From contig JAEERW010000005.1 of assembly GCA_016286055.1 (NCBI GenBank), positions 62,001-126,000 of the forward strand: a stretch of 64,000 bases of DNA, given 5' to 3'. The position numbers and the translations under genes are program-made. Within the stretch, counting starts at the first letter, position 1; each line of letters opens with the position of its first letter. Positions 10,000-18,932 of this stretch are shown piece by piece. Source of the stretch: Bacteroidales bacterium (GTDB lineage: Bacteria; Bacteroidota; Bacteroidia; Bacteroidales; UBA3824). The notes beneath the pieces were generated by a model that worked only from the letters and a program-made list of their open reading frames with translations, was not told the origin of the DNA and made no database searches.

Positions 10000-11001
10000 T
10001 CAATCAAATTTAATTTCATCCAAATCTAAATATCCGAATTGGATTGTATCTATAAATGAAAAATACAAACGGTTTTTGGTTTCATCATACGACAACCTGA
10101 ATGTTGAATAGCCCAAATCTAATGTTGCAACATAGTCACCATTCTTATTAAAAACCTGACAAAGATGTGCTTGGGTATAATCTGTCCAATTGTCTCCGTT
10201 GTATAAAGCAAGGAGATAATCATTTGTAAAACAACAATCTGTAAAAGTATATAAACCTGTGGTCTCAAAATCGGGTCCATAGATATTACATTGCAGATTA
10301 CCATCAAAATCAACAATACTTACCATATCATAATGCGTATTACATTCTGCCACAAGTCTATGTTTTTCAGATGCTGCAAATGCAAACTGTTGTTTATCAA
10401 CACGAGGGACAAAATCAAAGATTTTAGTTTCGCCTGTAAGCATATTAAAAATGCCAATTGTTTCATAAAAAGTGTTTACGCTTGTAGGTACTGTAATTTG
10501 AGCAATAGAAAAAGTGTCATTGACATAATGAAAGTCGGTCGGAATAGTTTTTTCAATAAGATTGCACTTGATGAAAGGAGTGTAAGTAGAATCGTTTACC
10601 AAACTATCCAAATTGTAACTCCGCATCTGATACGAGCCAAAATCACTCACAAACATTCCGCCTTGATGATTGTCAATAGCCTTTCCGATACTTACGTACT
10701 CAAAAGGTCCTTGACCCCATCGGCCTGTGGAACGAAGGAAATGATAATCTTCTTTATCAAAAACAAAAATCATATCATCATAAGACTTATTATCAATAGC
10801 CACAAGATAATTCTCTAGATTGCACAAAATTGAACCATTATGTAACACCACATCACCAAAATCAATCTCGTGAATCTTGTCCTTTACATTAATCACATTG
10901 TCGCGGGAACTCTGATTTTTTTCCGTGCTATTGGTAGATGAGCATCCGCAAACCATCAAGACAAGCACCATAGCCATAATACTTAATTTATTCATATTCA
11001 T
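10000..11001 (-). CDS. BF3164-like 6-bladed beta-propeller lipoprotein
   Basis: This secreted lipoprotein has a hydrophobic signal and lipobox (VLMVCGC) followed by repeats of the propeller type typical of the Bacteroidetes BF3164/TolB-like family. Signatures include the GRWGQGPFEY segment near residue 90 and blades that restart with aromatic-Asp patterns (SIVDFDGNL, QVFNKNGDYVATLDL). Function in this family is unknown; the genes usually sit with small secreted peptides. It resembles the propeller protein at 16594-17619 in length and order. Several in-frame ATGs exist (11019, 11001, 10995); I chose 11001, but 10995 would also give a good signal peptide. It is a single gene, 80-90 bp from both neighbours, in AT-rich DNA. 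Confidence 0.75.
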   Translation of the reverse strand: MNMNKLSIMAMVLVLMVCGCSSTNSTEKNQSSRDNVINVKDKIHEIDFGDVVLHNGSILCNLENYLVAIDNKSYDDMIFVFDKEDYHFLRSTGRWGQGPFEYVSIGKAIDNHQGGMFVSDFGSYQMRSYNLDSLVNDSTYTPFIKCNLIEKTIPTDFHYVNDTFSIAQITVPTSVNTFYETIGIFNMLTGETKIFDFVPRVDKQQFAFAASEKHRLVAECNTHYDMVSIVDFDGNLQCNIYGPDFETTGLYTFTDCCFTNDYLLALYNGDNWTDYTQAHLCQVFNKNGDYVATLDLGYSTFRLSYDETKNRLYFSFIDTIQFGYLDLDEIKFD

Positions 11002-11092
11002 ACATTTAGTATTAAACATTTTATTTATTTGTACACATTAGACACCATAATTACAAAAATATTACAGGGGGAATGGAAAATTTTTTATTTTT

Positions 11093-12781
11093 TTATAATT
11101 CATTGTTATTCAGAGTGTTTTCTAATTCAATAACATTGCGACGCATCTCGTCGGTGGCAGAGGATTCGGTTTTGAGTGGTTTAGTGGTAATAATCTGATA
11201 CTCAGAGAGTCGTTGCTGTTTGTGAGTGTCAGCCCATTCGGGGTCGCTATACAATAAATAGAGCAAATAATGCGGATAGAGGCGGTTTGGCAAACGATAA
11301 ACAGAGCGAAGATAATAATCTTCTGCAGACTGATAATTACCGCGAGCTTGAGCACATTCACCAAGAATATTCAAAATCATCGGGTCGCCGGATATTTTCG
11401 CAGATTCACAAAGAGCATACTCTGCATGTACATATTTTTTGATTTTAAAGAGCGAATGTCCGTATTCGTAAAGGAAACGGTCATTCCAACGCATTCCATC
11501 ATATATTTTAGAATATGAATCTGCCGCTTTGGCATAAATTTTTGAAGTATACATAAATCGCATCTTATCCCATTGACGCATAAAATCAACACGTTGCGAA
11601 TAAAAATTAAAACGGGAGAACATAGCCACCGAAACCACAACAGCCAAAAGGCAAAAAACAATTTTGAATGCCATTTTCTGTCGTTTTTTTACCCAAACAC
11701 ATCCTATCAAAGTCAACAACAACATAGCCACAAACGCCGGAATATGAGCAGGATATGATGCAAAAGCAAAAACAGCAAACGATATTACTGCTCCACATAA
11801 TCCGTATCGAAGGCGACGATGACCAAACACACAAATCACAACTATCAATGCCACAACTATCAGAAACAAAGGCAATCCGTGTTCGATAGCAAAATTGAAA
11901 TACTCATTGAAGGCATAATCAAGAATAGCGGCAACATCCTCTTCGTGACCTAAGTTGTTGATACCATGTTGATGAATTTGTGATTGAAAATAACGCTCTT
12001 GCGCATTGGCATAAGCAGTAGAAAAATTGTTGTTACCAACCCAAGGCGAATCCGTAACAGCCATCGCGGAGATTTTCCAAAGGAAAACCCTACCGAATGC
12101 AGATTCACTTTTTAGTTTCCAAACTCCTACAGCACAGATTGATAATAGTATTATACTTAATGAAATAAAAACACGTTTGTTGAATCTACACAAAACTTTT
12201 TTGAAAAAATCAGTAGAACACCAACATACATACACCGACGAAACCACAGCGGCAATCCAACCGGTGCGGCTCATAGTGGAAGGTAGCACCACAAGCATCA
12301 CCGAAATCATTGCCAACAATACACAGTAACGGATGGTTATCAGATATATAATAGGCCTAATAAGCAATATTTTTCGACGATAAATCTGAGAAGTTTTGAT
12401 AAAAAGGTACAAAACCACCGGAAGAGCCATTGCAATATATCCGCCCAAAGGTCCGGGATTGTAGAACGAGCCTGTTAATCTAAACATATTGTGATAGGAA
12501 AACCTAAACCCGTACAACTGCATCAATCCGAGCACAGCCTCCACTGTTGCTGCCGTGCAGATACACCATAAAAGAACGTCGATAGCCACTTTTGGTCTCA
12601 CAAACAGCAACATAGCCACCGCGAACACAGCAAATATTCCACGAAAAAAGAAGTTGCGCCATTGGCTCACCTGCGGAATCTCGTCGGGCATATGCGCCGC
12701 ACCAAAATTCAATAATAAAAACCACAGTAAAACCGCAAACGCAACCACACAAAAAGCACACTCAAATATTCTATTTTTCAT
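11093..12781 (-). CDS. O-antigen ligase/polymerase-like membrane protein with TPR tail
   Basis: This 562-residue integral membrane protein has about ten or more TM helices in residues 1-385, including the GSFYNPGPLGGYIAM segment and a periplasmic loop with LGHEEDVAAI typical of Wzy/WaaL-type glycan ligases. A soluble alpha-helical TPR-like tail follows at about 395-540 (AADSYSKIYDG, ALCESAKISGDPMILNIL, RGNYQSAEDYYLRSVYRLP). Ligases of this family transfer a lipid-linked glycan to lipid A core or to protein; which applies here is unknown. It is 15 bp downstream of signal peptidase and probably cotranscribed with it. Confidence in the fold is good; the acceptor is uncertain. Confidence 0.8.
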   Translation of the reverse strand: MKNRIFECAFCVVAFAVLLWFLLLNFGAAHMPDEIPQVSQWRNFFFRGIFAVFAVAMLLFVRPKVAIDVLLWCICTAATVEAVLGLMQLYGFRFSYHNMFRLTGSFYNPGPLGGYIAMALPVVLYLFIKTSQIYRRKILLIRPIIYLITIRYCVLLAMISVMLVVLPSTMSRTGWIAAVVSSVYVCWCSTDFFKKVLCRFNKRVFISLSIILLSICAVGVWKLKSESAFGRVFLWKISAMAVTDSPWVGNNNFSTAYANAQERYFQSQIHQHGINNLGHEEDVAAILDYAFNEYFNFAIEHGLPLFLIVVALIVVICVFGHRRLRYGLCGAVISFAVFAFASYPAHIPAFVAMLLLTLIGCVWVKKRQKMAFKIVFCLLAVVVSVAMFSRFNFYSQRVDFMRQWDKMRFMYTSKIYAKAADSYSKIYDGMRWNDRFLYEYGHSLFKIKKYVHAEYALCESAKISGDPMILNILGECAQARGNYQSAEDYYLRSVYRLPNRLYPHYLLYLLYSDPEWADTHKQQRLSEYQIITTKPLKTESSATDEMRRNVIELENTLNNNEL

Positions 12782-12796
12782 ATCGTTACAATATTT

Positions 12797-13630
12797 TTAC
12801 CAAACAAAATCCACCCTCCCCACTATAAACTCCTCGGGCACGAGCCCCCACGAGCGCGAATCAACAGAGTTCATACAATTGTCGCCGCACATAAAGTAAA
12901 GTCCCTGATTCATAACGTGATACTCAACAAGCGAATCTTTGGCAGTGTAATAATGTCCATCATCGCGGAGAGAGAGGGTGTCGCCTATCTCCCACTCCAC
13001 TATATGACCGTATAGCAGATAGTTATGAAGGTTTAACTCTATGGTGTCGCCCTGCTTGGGCATATAAAGCGGACCGAACTCGCGGATATTCCACGGAATC
13101 TCCTCACGAAGCGGAAAAGCACCGTAAGGGATATGGTAGTCGGTAATGGTGGCGCTGTCCTTGGTGTAAAACTCCACCTGATTCTGCGCCTCCACATTGC
13201 CGAGGTCGCCATCGTAGCCGTTGACGTAATAATGGGCATTATGAATATAGAAAGTATCACCGGGGAGTGCCATACAGCGTTTTACAAAATATTTCAACTT
13301 GTCGAAATGCAGCAAATGCCAACCCCAGCAATAAGGATTGTTAAACACCATAATATCATTGCGTTTTGGTTCGGAATATCCCTTGCCACGAGTTATATCG
13401 CCATGCTGAATAGAATCGAGACTATGGGCAAAAATTCTACGTCCGTATGCCAAACGATTAACATACACACGATTGCCGGGCTTAACCGTTGGGTACATCG
13501 ATTCGGTAGGCACTTTAAACGACATTACAACGTAGAGTTTAAGATAAATCCGTGCCGTCCAAATCAATACCCCCGTCACCACCAAACACAATATAGTGTT
13601 CACTATCCTATCTTTCTTTTTCTTATCCAT
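12797..13630 (-). CDS. lepB: Signal peptidase I
   Basis: This inner-membrane serine protease removes signal peptides from exported proteins. One TM helix (about 10-30) is followed by the catalytic Ser44 in PTESMYP and the general base Lys117 in FVKRCMALPGD. The C-terminal family box GDNCMNSVDSRSWG near 250 completes the catalytic fold. At 277 residues it is typical for the shorter Bacteroidetes form. The gene is followed at 15 bp by the O-antigen-ligase-like gene. Upstream lies the long inverted repeat at 13648-13747, which separates it from the transglutaminase-like gene. Confidence 0.95.
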   Translation of the reverse strand: MDKKKKDRIVNTILCLVVTGVLIWTARIYLKLYVVMSFKVPTESMYPTVKPGNRVYVNRLAYGRRIFAHSLDSIQHGDITRGKGYSEPKRNDIMVFNNPYCWGWHLLHFDKLKYFVKRCMALPGDTFYIHNAHYYVNGYDGDLGNVEAQNQVEFYTKDSATITDYHIPYGAFPLREEIPWNIREFGPLYMPKQGDTIELNLHNYLLYGHIVEWEIGDTLSLRDDGHYYTAKDSLVEYHVMNQGLYFMCGDNCMNSVDSRSWGLVPEEFIVGRVDFVW

Positions 13631-13647
13631 ATTTTAATAGTTTTTAT

Positions 13648-13747
13648 AACAACGAATTAAACAAATAAAACGAAAAAAGAATATAATACAAATAATTAAT
13701 AGTTAAATAGTGATAAATCATTCGTTTATTCCGTTTAATTCGTTGTT
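13648..13747. repeat. Long near-perfect inverted repeat
   Basis: The arms at 13648-13674 and 13721-13747 are reverse complements over about 26 positions with one or two mismatches (core AACAACGAATTAAAC and GTTTAATTCGTTGTT), enclosing 46 bp of AT-rich DNA. The repeat fills almost the whole gap between the transglutaminase-like gene and lepB. A related single arm is present at 46976-47008, so this is probably a dispersed Bacteroidetes intergenic repeat or MITE-like element. Confidence 0.75.
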
Positions 13748-13752
13748 AATAA

Positions 13753-15699
13753 CTACCTCCATTCTATTTGCTCTTTATCTCTGATAATAAACGGCCGTTC
13801 GTCCCAGCCTTGGGTATGATCTTTTACCCAATAGAGTGCATGAGAAGGCACATCATCGTAGTGAAGAACATTGCTTGTAGCGGTCTTTTTGCCAAGCGAA
13901 ACCCATTGATTACCATTGTAATAAAGCAATTCGTAAACATCACCAACATGAATATCATTGTCGTCGCTACGCGGTATTATGCGCACATTACGGATTTGTT
14001 TTTTGGTGCCAAAATCCATTCCAACCCAACTACCATCGGGATTATCCTCGGTTTCGTAGTTGGTAAGATAATTACCATCAAATGCCTTTTCGATTGATTC
14101 CTTTGATGCTGAATTACAACCTATAGGAGTGCCTGTTGCAATAGTATCGACATCAAAAAATTGCAGTTCTGCAATGCTGCCGTGGCTACCATCAGCACCA
14201 AAATAACGCCAATAGCGATAACCGTTGTTATCATTGATTTTAAACTTATCGGGAACATATTGATTTTCAATAGTTACCATAGTAATTGCATCGGAATAAT
14301 CCGCACGGTTGGCGGCTTGAATCTTACCGCCTTTGAGCCTCAGACGCATCTCGGCAACATTGCGGTTTTGAAAATATTTTCGGTAAATATCCAAAGAGCG
14401 GGTCTGCGTGCCGTCGAACTTGTAATATTCTATTTCACCGTTTTGATGAAGAATAAAAGGGTCACTGAGTGAAACAAGCGACTTGCCGTTGAAACCCATA
14501 GCAAGATAAAGCACATTACGGCCGATATTTTTGAAACAAGCCTTGCCATTGTTGATTTCGCCATAGTCTACGAGCGACCATTCAACATTATGACCGTTGA
14601 AAATGGCTATGTAACAATATTTTTCGGCGAGTTTTTCTTTGGACTTTATCTCTATTTCAATATCCGAAGTGCGGGTGTACATCTCGGTAACATCCTTTTC
14701 GCAGAAATCGAAAGGATATTTAAGGGCGGATTCGTTGCGGTATATCACACGCTCGCGGTTGATAGCGTATGTATTGCGGTAAACCTTCGGAAAACGTTGG
14801 TCAGGGAAGAATTTTTTACCGTGTTCAGTAGCCAAGTCCCATTCTGATGGCAGTTGTTCGCCACGGTCGGTAAGAATCACGTCCCACGAATGACCCGCGC
14901 GGAAACGTCCGTAGTATGGTGCTTGGTCGATAACTGTGGGAATACCAAGACTGCGGTAGGTGTTGACGCCGAGGGTAACATAATCGATACACCTTCCGTG
15001 GGTTATTCGGCGCATAGTAGGTGCGCTGAGCAAAGGATAGCCAGCCTCGGTGTACCATCCGTAGCGCGTCACCTTGCTGAGAATCTCATTGCGGACAATA
15101 TCCACGGTGCGGTAGGTGGTGTTCATCTCGTCATCGTCGGGAAGCTGGCTTTTAAGATTGTCGGAAAAGAAATTAGAAAGAGTATCGCGCCAATAGTCAA
15201 ATTCCTGTTTTTCAACGGTTTTATACGGCAGAAGCCACTCACAGAACTCATCGAAAGTGAGGTGCGATGCCCACGGACGAGTCTTCCACTCGTTGAAGGC
15301 GTGGTCGATGCTGTAAATCAAATAATCGGCGGTAATCACCTTAATGTCCGACACAAAATTCCTGTCGATACCAGGCATCACCTCGGTAGTGATATAATAG
15401 AGAGTATCACGCTGCTGCACAGGCGAAAGGTCGGATTCGAGCACAGGAATCGCCGCCTCATAGTACATATGTATAGCCGCGCTGTCCTTATACGAAAAAT
15501 GCGCCGGCATATTCTCGATAAGAAACTCTGCAGCAGCGAGTTTCTCAGGGTCGGACTTGTAGTGCGCAAGGACACGTTCAAGTTCGGGGCGGTTATCGCC
15601 TGCCTGCTCCAAGGCATATTCGAGTGGCGAAACTTGGGAGCAGGAGGCTAATAACGCGGATAAAGAAAGTGAGAGAGAAAAGAGAAGAATAGTTTTCAT
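13753..15699 (-). CDS. Transglutaminase-like lipoprotein with F5/8 (discoidin) domain
   Basis: This 648-residue surface or periplasmic lipoprotein has a signal ending LLASC at residue 20. An all-helical N-terminal part reaches about 210. The central transglutaminase/cysteine-protease-like core has Cys237 (THGRCIDYV) and His270 (FRAGHSWDV), followed by a likely acidic partner near 290. Beta-rich segments lead to a discoidin-like C-terminus (about 525-648, with KAFDGNYLTNYETED and SWVGMDFG), a fold that usually binds sugars. Similar Bacteroidetes proteins occur near polysaccharide-utilisation genes, but none is adjacent here. A protein- or peptide-crosslinking or hydrolysing role on a glycan surface is inferred, not shown. 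Confidence 0.82.
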   Translation of the reverse strand: MKTILLFSLSLSLSALLASCSQVSPLEYALEQAGDNRPELERVLAHYKSDPEKLAAAEFLIENMPAHFSYKDSAAIHMYYEAAIPVLESDLSPVQQRDTLYYITTEVMPGIDRNFVSDIKVITADYLIYSIDHAFNEWKTRPWASHLTFDEFCEWLLPYKTVEKQEFDYWRDTLSNFFSDNLKSQLPDDDEMNTTYRTVDIVRNEILSKVTRYGWYTEAGYPLLSAPTMRRITHGRCIDYVTLGVNTYRSLGIPTVIDQAPYYGRFRAGHSWDVILTDRGEQLPSEWDLATEHGKKFFPDQRFPKVYRNTYAINRERVIYRNESALKYPFDFCEKDVTEMYTRTSDIEIEIKSKEKLAEKYCYIAIFNGHNVEWSLVDYGEINNGKACFKNIGRNVLYLAMGFNGKSLVSLSDPFILHQNGEIEYYKFDGTQTRSLDIYRKYFQNRNVAEMRLRLKGGKIQAANRADYSDAITMVTIENQYVPDKFKINDNNGYRYWRYFGADGSHGSIAELQFFDVDTIATGTPIGCNSASKESIEKAFDGNYLTNYETEDNPDGSWVGMDFGTKKQIRNVRIIPRSDDNDIHVGDVYELLYYNGNQWVSLGKKTATSNVLHYDDVPSHALYWVKDHTQGWDERPFIIRDKEQIEWR

Positions 15700-15719
15700 C
15701 TGCCTATTGTTTTAGTTAT

Positions 15720-16604
15720 TTACTTAACCGTTCCTCTGATTTTAAAAACCAAAGGTTTTTCTTTGTTCTTTAATTTTACATATACTTCTCGATAAAAAAC
15801 GCCACCCCCATCAGGGGTGTAAGTAACAGATAAAATGGCTGTTTCGTTTGGTTTGATAACATTTTTATTGATTTGCGCAGTTGTACATTCGCACGAAGTA
15901 AAAAGCGTGTCGATTACCATTTCGGACTGTTCTGAATTTCGGATGGGAAATGTTGCCGCTTTGGTTTCAGATATAGAAAACGTGCCGAGATTTACCTCGT
16001 GGGTATTGTCTTGCGTTTGTTGCGGATTATAATCTATTCCCAAACGCTCGCAGATTGTACGAATGTAAAGTTCCTTGATTTTCGGATTTTGGACGGGGTT
16101 GCCGATAAGAATGACACGGTTGGCGGAATCCAAGAGGAAACAGTGGAAACGTTCATCGGGTGGAAAATGATTGAGTTTATTTAGAGAATCATTCATGTCT
16201 AACCAGATTGGGTAATCAAAACGACTTGCTATTAGTGAAGAACGTAATTCCCTAAGCGTATTTTTTTGTTTATCTGGATTTATCACCAACACAAATGATA
16301 CTCTATCTTGAACAATGTTAGTTATTTCTGTGATAAAAGATGCCCATTCATACATTTTCATTTTACAAATGGTACATCCCAATGAATCAACGTAAAAAAG
16401 AATTTTGCAATTAGTGTTAAGATTATTATCTATCGTATCTTTCACCAACCATGTAAAAACCATATTGTCTGCTAATAAAATACGTTTCTGATACCATTCA
16501 TTGCAAAGGGATTCAAAATCATTCCTTGTGTTATTGCAATACGTTAATGATATACACAATAGAAATAACAAACAATAATTGAAAAAACAAATCCTATTCT
16601 CCAT
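15720..16604 (-). CDS. Redoxin-like plus DUF1573 lipoprotein
   Basis: This 294-residue envelope protein has two parts. Residues 65-195 look like an AhpC/thioredoxin fold: FYVDSLGCTIC (Cys77 and Cys80 as CxxC), then YPIWLDMND and RFHCFLLD strands. Residues about 205-294 match DUF1573, including SCECTTAQI and the final YVKLKNKEKPLVFKIRG strands of an Ig-like fold. The N-terminus is a hydrophobic signal with Cys23 in a lipobox-like context (SLTYC). The start overlaps the upstream propeller gene by 11 bases. Such redoxin/DUF1573 proteins accompany NVEALA/BF3164 clusters; a thiol role on the Cys-rich NVEALA peptides is a reasonable inference. Confidence 0.75.
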   Translation of the reverse strand: MENRICFFNYCLLFLLCISLTYCNNTRNDFESLCNEWYQKRILLADNMVFTWLVKDTIDNNLNTNCKILFYVDSLGCTICKMKMYEWASFITEITNIVQDRVSFVLVINPDKQKNTLRELRSSLIASRFDYPIWLDMNDSLNKLNHFPPDERFHCFLLDSANRVILIGNPVQNPKIKELYIRTICERLGIDYNPQQTQDNTHEVNLGTFSISETKAATFPIRNSEQSEMVIDTLFTSCECTTAQINKNVIKPNETAILSVTYTPDGGGVFYREVYVKLKNKEKPLVFKIRGTVK

Positions 16605-17619
16605 AACTGAATTTCATTACACACAATTCTGGATTTTCTCCAATACCATAAATAGCCTTTTCTTTTTCATCTACGGCAATACCATGAATCAGAGTATCCA
16701 AATGATATATTCTAATAGGATTACCTTGATAATCAAAGACTAAAACAATATCTGTGTGGTTGATATCATGAGTGCCGTTATATAATACCCAGATATAATT
16801 ATCGGTTAAGCAACTATATACAGAAGAAAATTTTGTATCTTTTGTGGGTCCGATAGTCATAGGATTAATTTTGAGATTCGGAATAAAGTGATCCGGGCCA
16901 TAAATACGGTGCAATAATTTAAGATTACTATCGTAAATATCAAATAAATCCGTTAACCCGTAAGTTACAAAAACTTTGTCATTTTTGAAGTTATAGTAAA
17001 GACGAGTTTCATAAAATTTACGTATTTGAAAATTGGTCAACATCTGACCTAAATTCATCTGTGGAAAATCAACATGAGTATTCTCTCTTTTGCCAGTACT
17101 ATCATATAAGGATAGCATGGAGTCATCATCTTCAAAATGGGAAGCAGCATATTTGCCATTATTCAATGCCAAAATATTAGTAGCACCGGGAATAGAAATA
17201 ACTGTACTAAAACCAATACTACTTTTTGATAAAAAATCATGCTTATCAAATTCTGACAAATCACCTACTTGCAAATCAAAAGTATATACTCTACTATCAG
17301 AGAATTGCATCGACCAACAAGATAATTTTTCATTTGGACCTACTCCATATGGTAAATTCTGACCGACAAGATGTCGACTTTTCTTATTAAATATCTGAAC
17401 GATATTGGCACAAGTACGATCTGTCAATATCAATAGAGAATCAACGGAATATATTCTTTCTGGCTTCCAAACAGAATCCAATTCAAATATTTCACTTTTC
17501 AATTCGATTAAATCACCGAAATCATTATAGGAAACAACGCGTGCATCGTCCATAATAGTTACAGAGGAACAGCCAAACAGCAATACGGACACTATAACAA
17601 AAAAATAAATTCTTTTCAT
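16594..17619 (-). CDS. BF3164-like 6-bladed beta-propeller lipoprotein
   Basis: This 341-residue secreted lipoprotein has a signal ending LLFGC at about residue 17. The propeller repeats and the family-type segment LPYGVGPNEKLSCWSM around residue 85 match the BF3164/TolB-like group; later blades include LYNGTHDINHTDIVLVF. The protein is the partner type repeatedly found with NVEALA peptides. Its ATG overlaps the stop of the secreted protein upstream by four bases (ATGA), and it overlaps the redoxin gene at its other end, so these three are translated as a coupled unit. Function unknown; peptide or sugar binding is possible. Confidence 0.75.
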   Translation of the reverse strand: MKRIYFFVIVSVLLFGCSSVTIMDDARVVSYNDFGDLIELKSEIFELDSVWKPERIYSVDSLLILTDRTCANIVQIFNKKSRHLVGQNLPYGVGPNEKLSCWSMQFSDSRVYTFDLQVGDLSEFDKHDFLSKSSIGFSTVISIPGATNILALNNGKYAASHFEDDDSMLSLYDSTGKRENTHVDFPQMNLGQMLTNFQIRKFYETRLYYNFKNDKVFVTYGLTDLFDIYDSNLKLLHRIYGPDHFIPNLKINPMTIGPTKDTKFSSVYSCLTDNYIWVLYNGTHDINHTDIVLVFDYQGNPIRIYHLDTLIHGIAVDEKEKAIYGIGENPELCVMKFSYGE

Positions 17620-18203
17620 TTTTTATAAATAACATAAGAAAAAATTATACAAACTGTTGTTGATTGATTTAAAACTTCCAAATCAGTTTTAGATATATTT
17701 GTAGTATTTGAGCATCCAAGCACTCTCAATAATACATCCTCAGGAAGTGTTGCTTTCTTGTCAACAATCAAAGCAATAGGAACAGATGTGTTGTACTGAA
17801 TATCTTTTTTCTCAAAAGCATATACCTTAACACTAGGCAACTTGTACTTCAAAGAGTAAAGACTAGTAAAACTTCCTTCAGCAGTTAAATCTACATATTT
17901 AAAAACTCTACCATCCAAACCCAATGCAATATACAAGCTTGGAGAATTTAAATCATGCAATGAATAATTCATGAATAATTCAGCCTTAGCTGCATCAGCT
18001 TCATTTTTAATATTTGAATGATAAATATTTAATGAAGCTAAAAAATTGGTTGGTAAAAATTTATAAACAACTTCTGCTTTCTTAGCAAAAAGAGCCGAAG
18101 GTGAAGGACCATTTGACACTCCGCCTCCAATTGCAACAACACCATTTTGAGCCATCAAAATGCTTGATAAAAATGTGAAAACAAACAATAAATTATATTT
18201 CAT
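17616..18203 (-). CDS. Unknown secreted protein of the NVEALA cluster
   Basis: I do not recognise this 195-residue protein. It has a cleavable signal peptide (about 1-19, LSSILMAQ) with no lipobox, a glycine-rich start of the mature chain (GVVAIGGG), alternating beta-type sequence, and a hydrophobic C-terminal strand (VCIIFSYVIY) rather than a clear TM helix. It could be a small outer-surface or periplasmic beta-protein. It is preceded by the hairpin at 18231-18268 and coupled by ATGA to the propeller lipoprotein, which suggests a shared role with it and the NVEALA peptides. Confidence 0.6.
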   Translation of the reverse strand: MKYNLLFVFTFLSSILMAQNGVVAIGGGVSNGPSPSALFAKKAEVVYKFLPTNFLASLNIYHSNIKNEADAAKAELFMNYSLHDLNSPSLYIALGLDGRVFKYVDLTAEGSFTSLYSLKYKLPSVKVYAFEKKDIQYNTSVPIALIVDKKATLPEDVLLRVLGCSNTTNISKTDLEVLNQSTTVCIIFSYVIYKK

Positions 18204-18230
18204 CTTTTTTCAATTTAGTTGTTAAACAAA

Positions 18231-18268
18231 GGAGCGTTCTAACCATAATAATATGGTTCGAGCGCTCC
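18231..18268. other. Intergenic hairpin in NVEALA operon
   Basis: GGAGCG (18231-18236) pairs with CGCTCC (18263-18268), and inside it AACCAT (18241-18246) pairs with ATGGTT (18253-18258), with a 4/4 internal loop and a 6-nt apical loop. It occupies the leader of the 195-residue gene. There is no clean T-tract on the minus strand, so a processing or mRNA-stability role is more likely than a terminator; this is inference. Confidence 0.5.
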
Positions 18269-18275
18269 GATAAAT

Positions 18276-18527
18276 TTAAATAATCGGATACATATTTTCA
18301 CATCGATAAACAGACCTATCTCTCCAATAGGCTATATCACAATAGTAACCATATGCATAACGACAATGTAAATAACAATCTGCTTGTGTTGGTTCGCCTT
18401 CTGCTAACAATTCAACATTCTCAATCTGTAAATTGCTCATTGTTCTATTAACATTTGGTTCTGTCGCTTTAATTACGCCTAACGTGGCTGCGACAACAAC
18501 AGTTAAGCATATAAAAAAATATTTCAT
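18276..18527 (-). CDS. NVEALA-family secreted peptide 1
   Basis: This 83-residue peptide follows the NVEALA pattern: an N-terminal signal-like segment (residues 1-20), a conserved spacer with IENVELLAEGE (near 36-45), and a mature tail with four cysteines (51, 55, 63, 76) and aromatic residues (CDIAYWRDRSVYRC). The family is known from Bacteroidetes as small secreted proteins next to BF3164-like lipoproteins; its role is unknown. It lies about 70 bp upstream of the 195-residue gene and about 150 bp from its tandem paralogue. The four-Cys tail suggests disulphides or metal binding in the exported product. Confidence 0.85.
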   Translation of the reverse strand: MKYFFICLTVVVAATLGVIKATEPNVNRTMSNLQIENVELLAEGEPTQADCYLHCRYAYGYYCDIAYWRDRSVYRCENMYPII

Positions 18528-18558
18528 TTTATTTATTTTTAATTAATATTATCTTTAG

Positions 18559-18619
18559 CAAGAATAAACTACCACCCTAACCTGATTTCGGGTCATCGTC
18601 CTCAGTGTTTATTAACATC
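18559..18619. repeat. Leader repeat copy 1 upstream of NVEALA peptide 1
   Basis: On the minus strand the leader reads GGACGATGACCCGA, then AGGTTAGGGTGGTAG. It aligns with the leader of the second NVEALA gene (18964-19027) at most positions. Conserved upstream of both genes, it may be an RNA element, a dispersed repeat, or simply part of the tandem duplication. Confidence 0.5.
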
Positions 18620-18680
18620 ACGAATTGAATTGTAGTTAAATAGAGGACGTTTCGATTGTATTATTATTTAATATAATCCA

Positions 18681-18932
18681 TCATTTCGGATAAAAACCTT
18701 CACATCGGTAGAAATCTGATCTATCCCACCAATAAGCTATATCACAAGAATAACCATACACTGGATTACAAACTTTATAGCAATCAGAATGTGACGGTTC
18801 ACCTTCTGCCAACAATTCCATATTTTCCAACTGCAAATCAGACATCGTGTTATTAACATTAGTTTCAGTTGCCTTCATTACGCCGAAAGCAGCGGCAGCA
18901 ACTACGGCTGCTATAAAAAATACTGTTTTCAT
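18681..18932 (-). CDS. NVEALA-family secreted peptide 2
   Basis: This is the tandem paralogue of the gene at 18276-18527. The track ORF begins at 19004, but starting at the ATG at 18932 gives exactly the same 83-residue length and aligns the N-terminal segment MKTVFFIAAVVAAAAFGVMKA with that of the paralogue. It has LENMELLAEGE in place of the NVEALA core and cysteines at 51, 55, 63 and 77, with one extra residue before the last. The tails share the framework GYxCDIAYWxDRS. The divergence between the tails, with fixed cysteines, suggests diversification after duplication. Confidence 0.85.
   Translation of the reverse strand: MKTVFFIAAVVAAAAFGVMKATETNVNNTMSDLQLENMELLAEGEPSHSDCYKVCNPVYGYSCDIAYWWDRSDFYRCEGFYPK

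Noticed and set aside
14854-15651. 265-residue plus-strand ORF
   Set aside because: Lies wholly within the transglutaminase-like gene on the other strand; no family pattern and no start signal.
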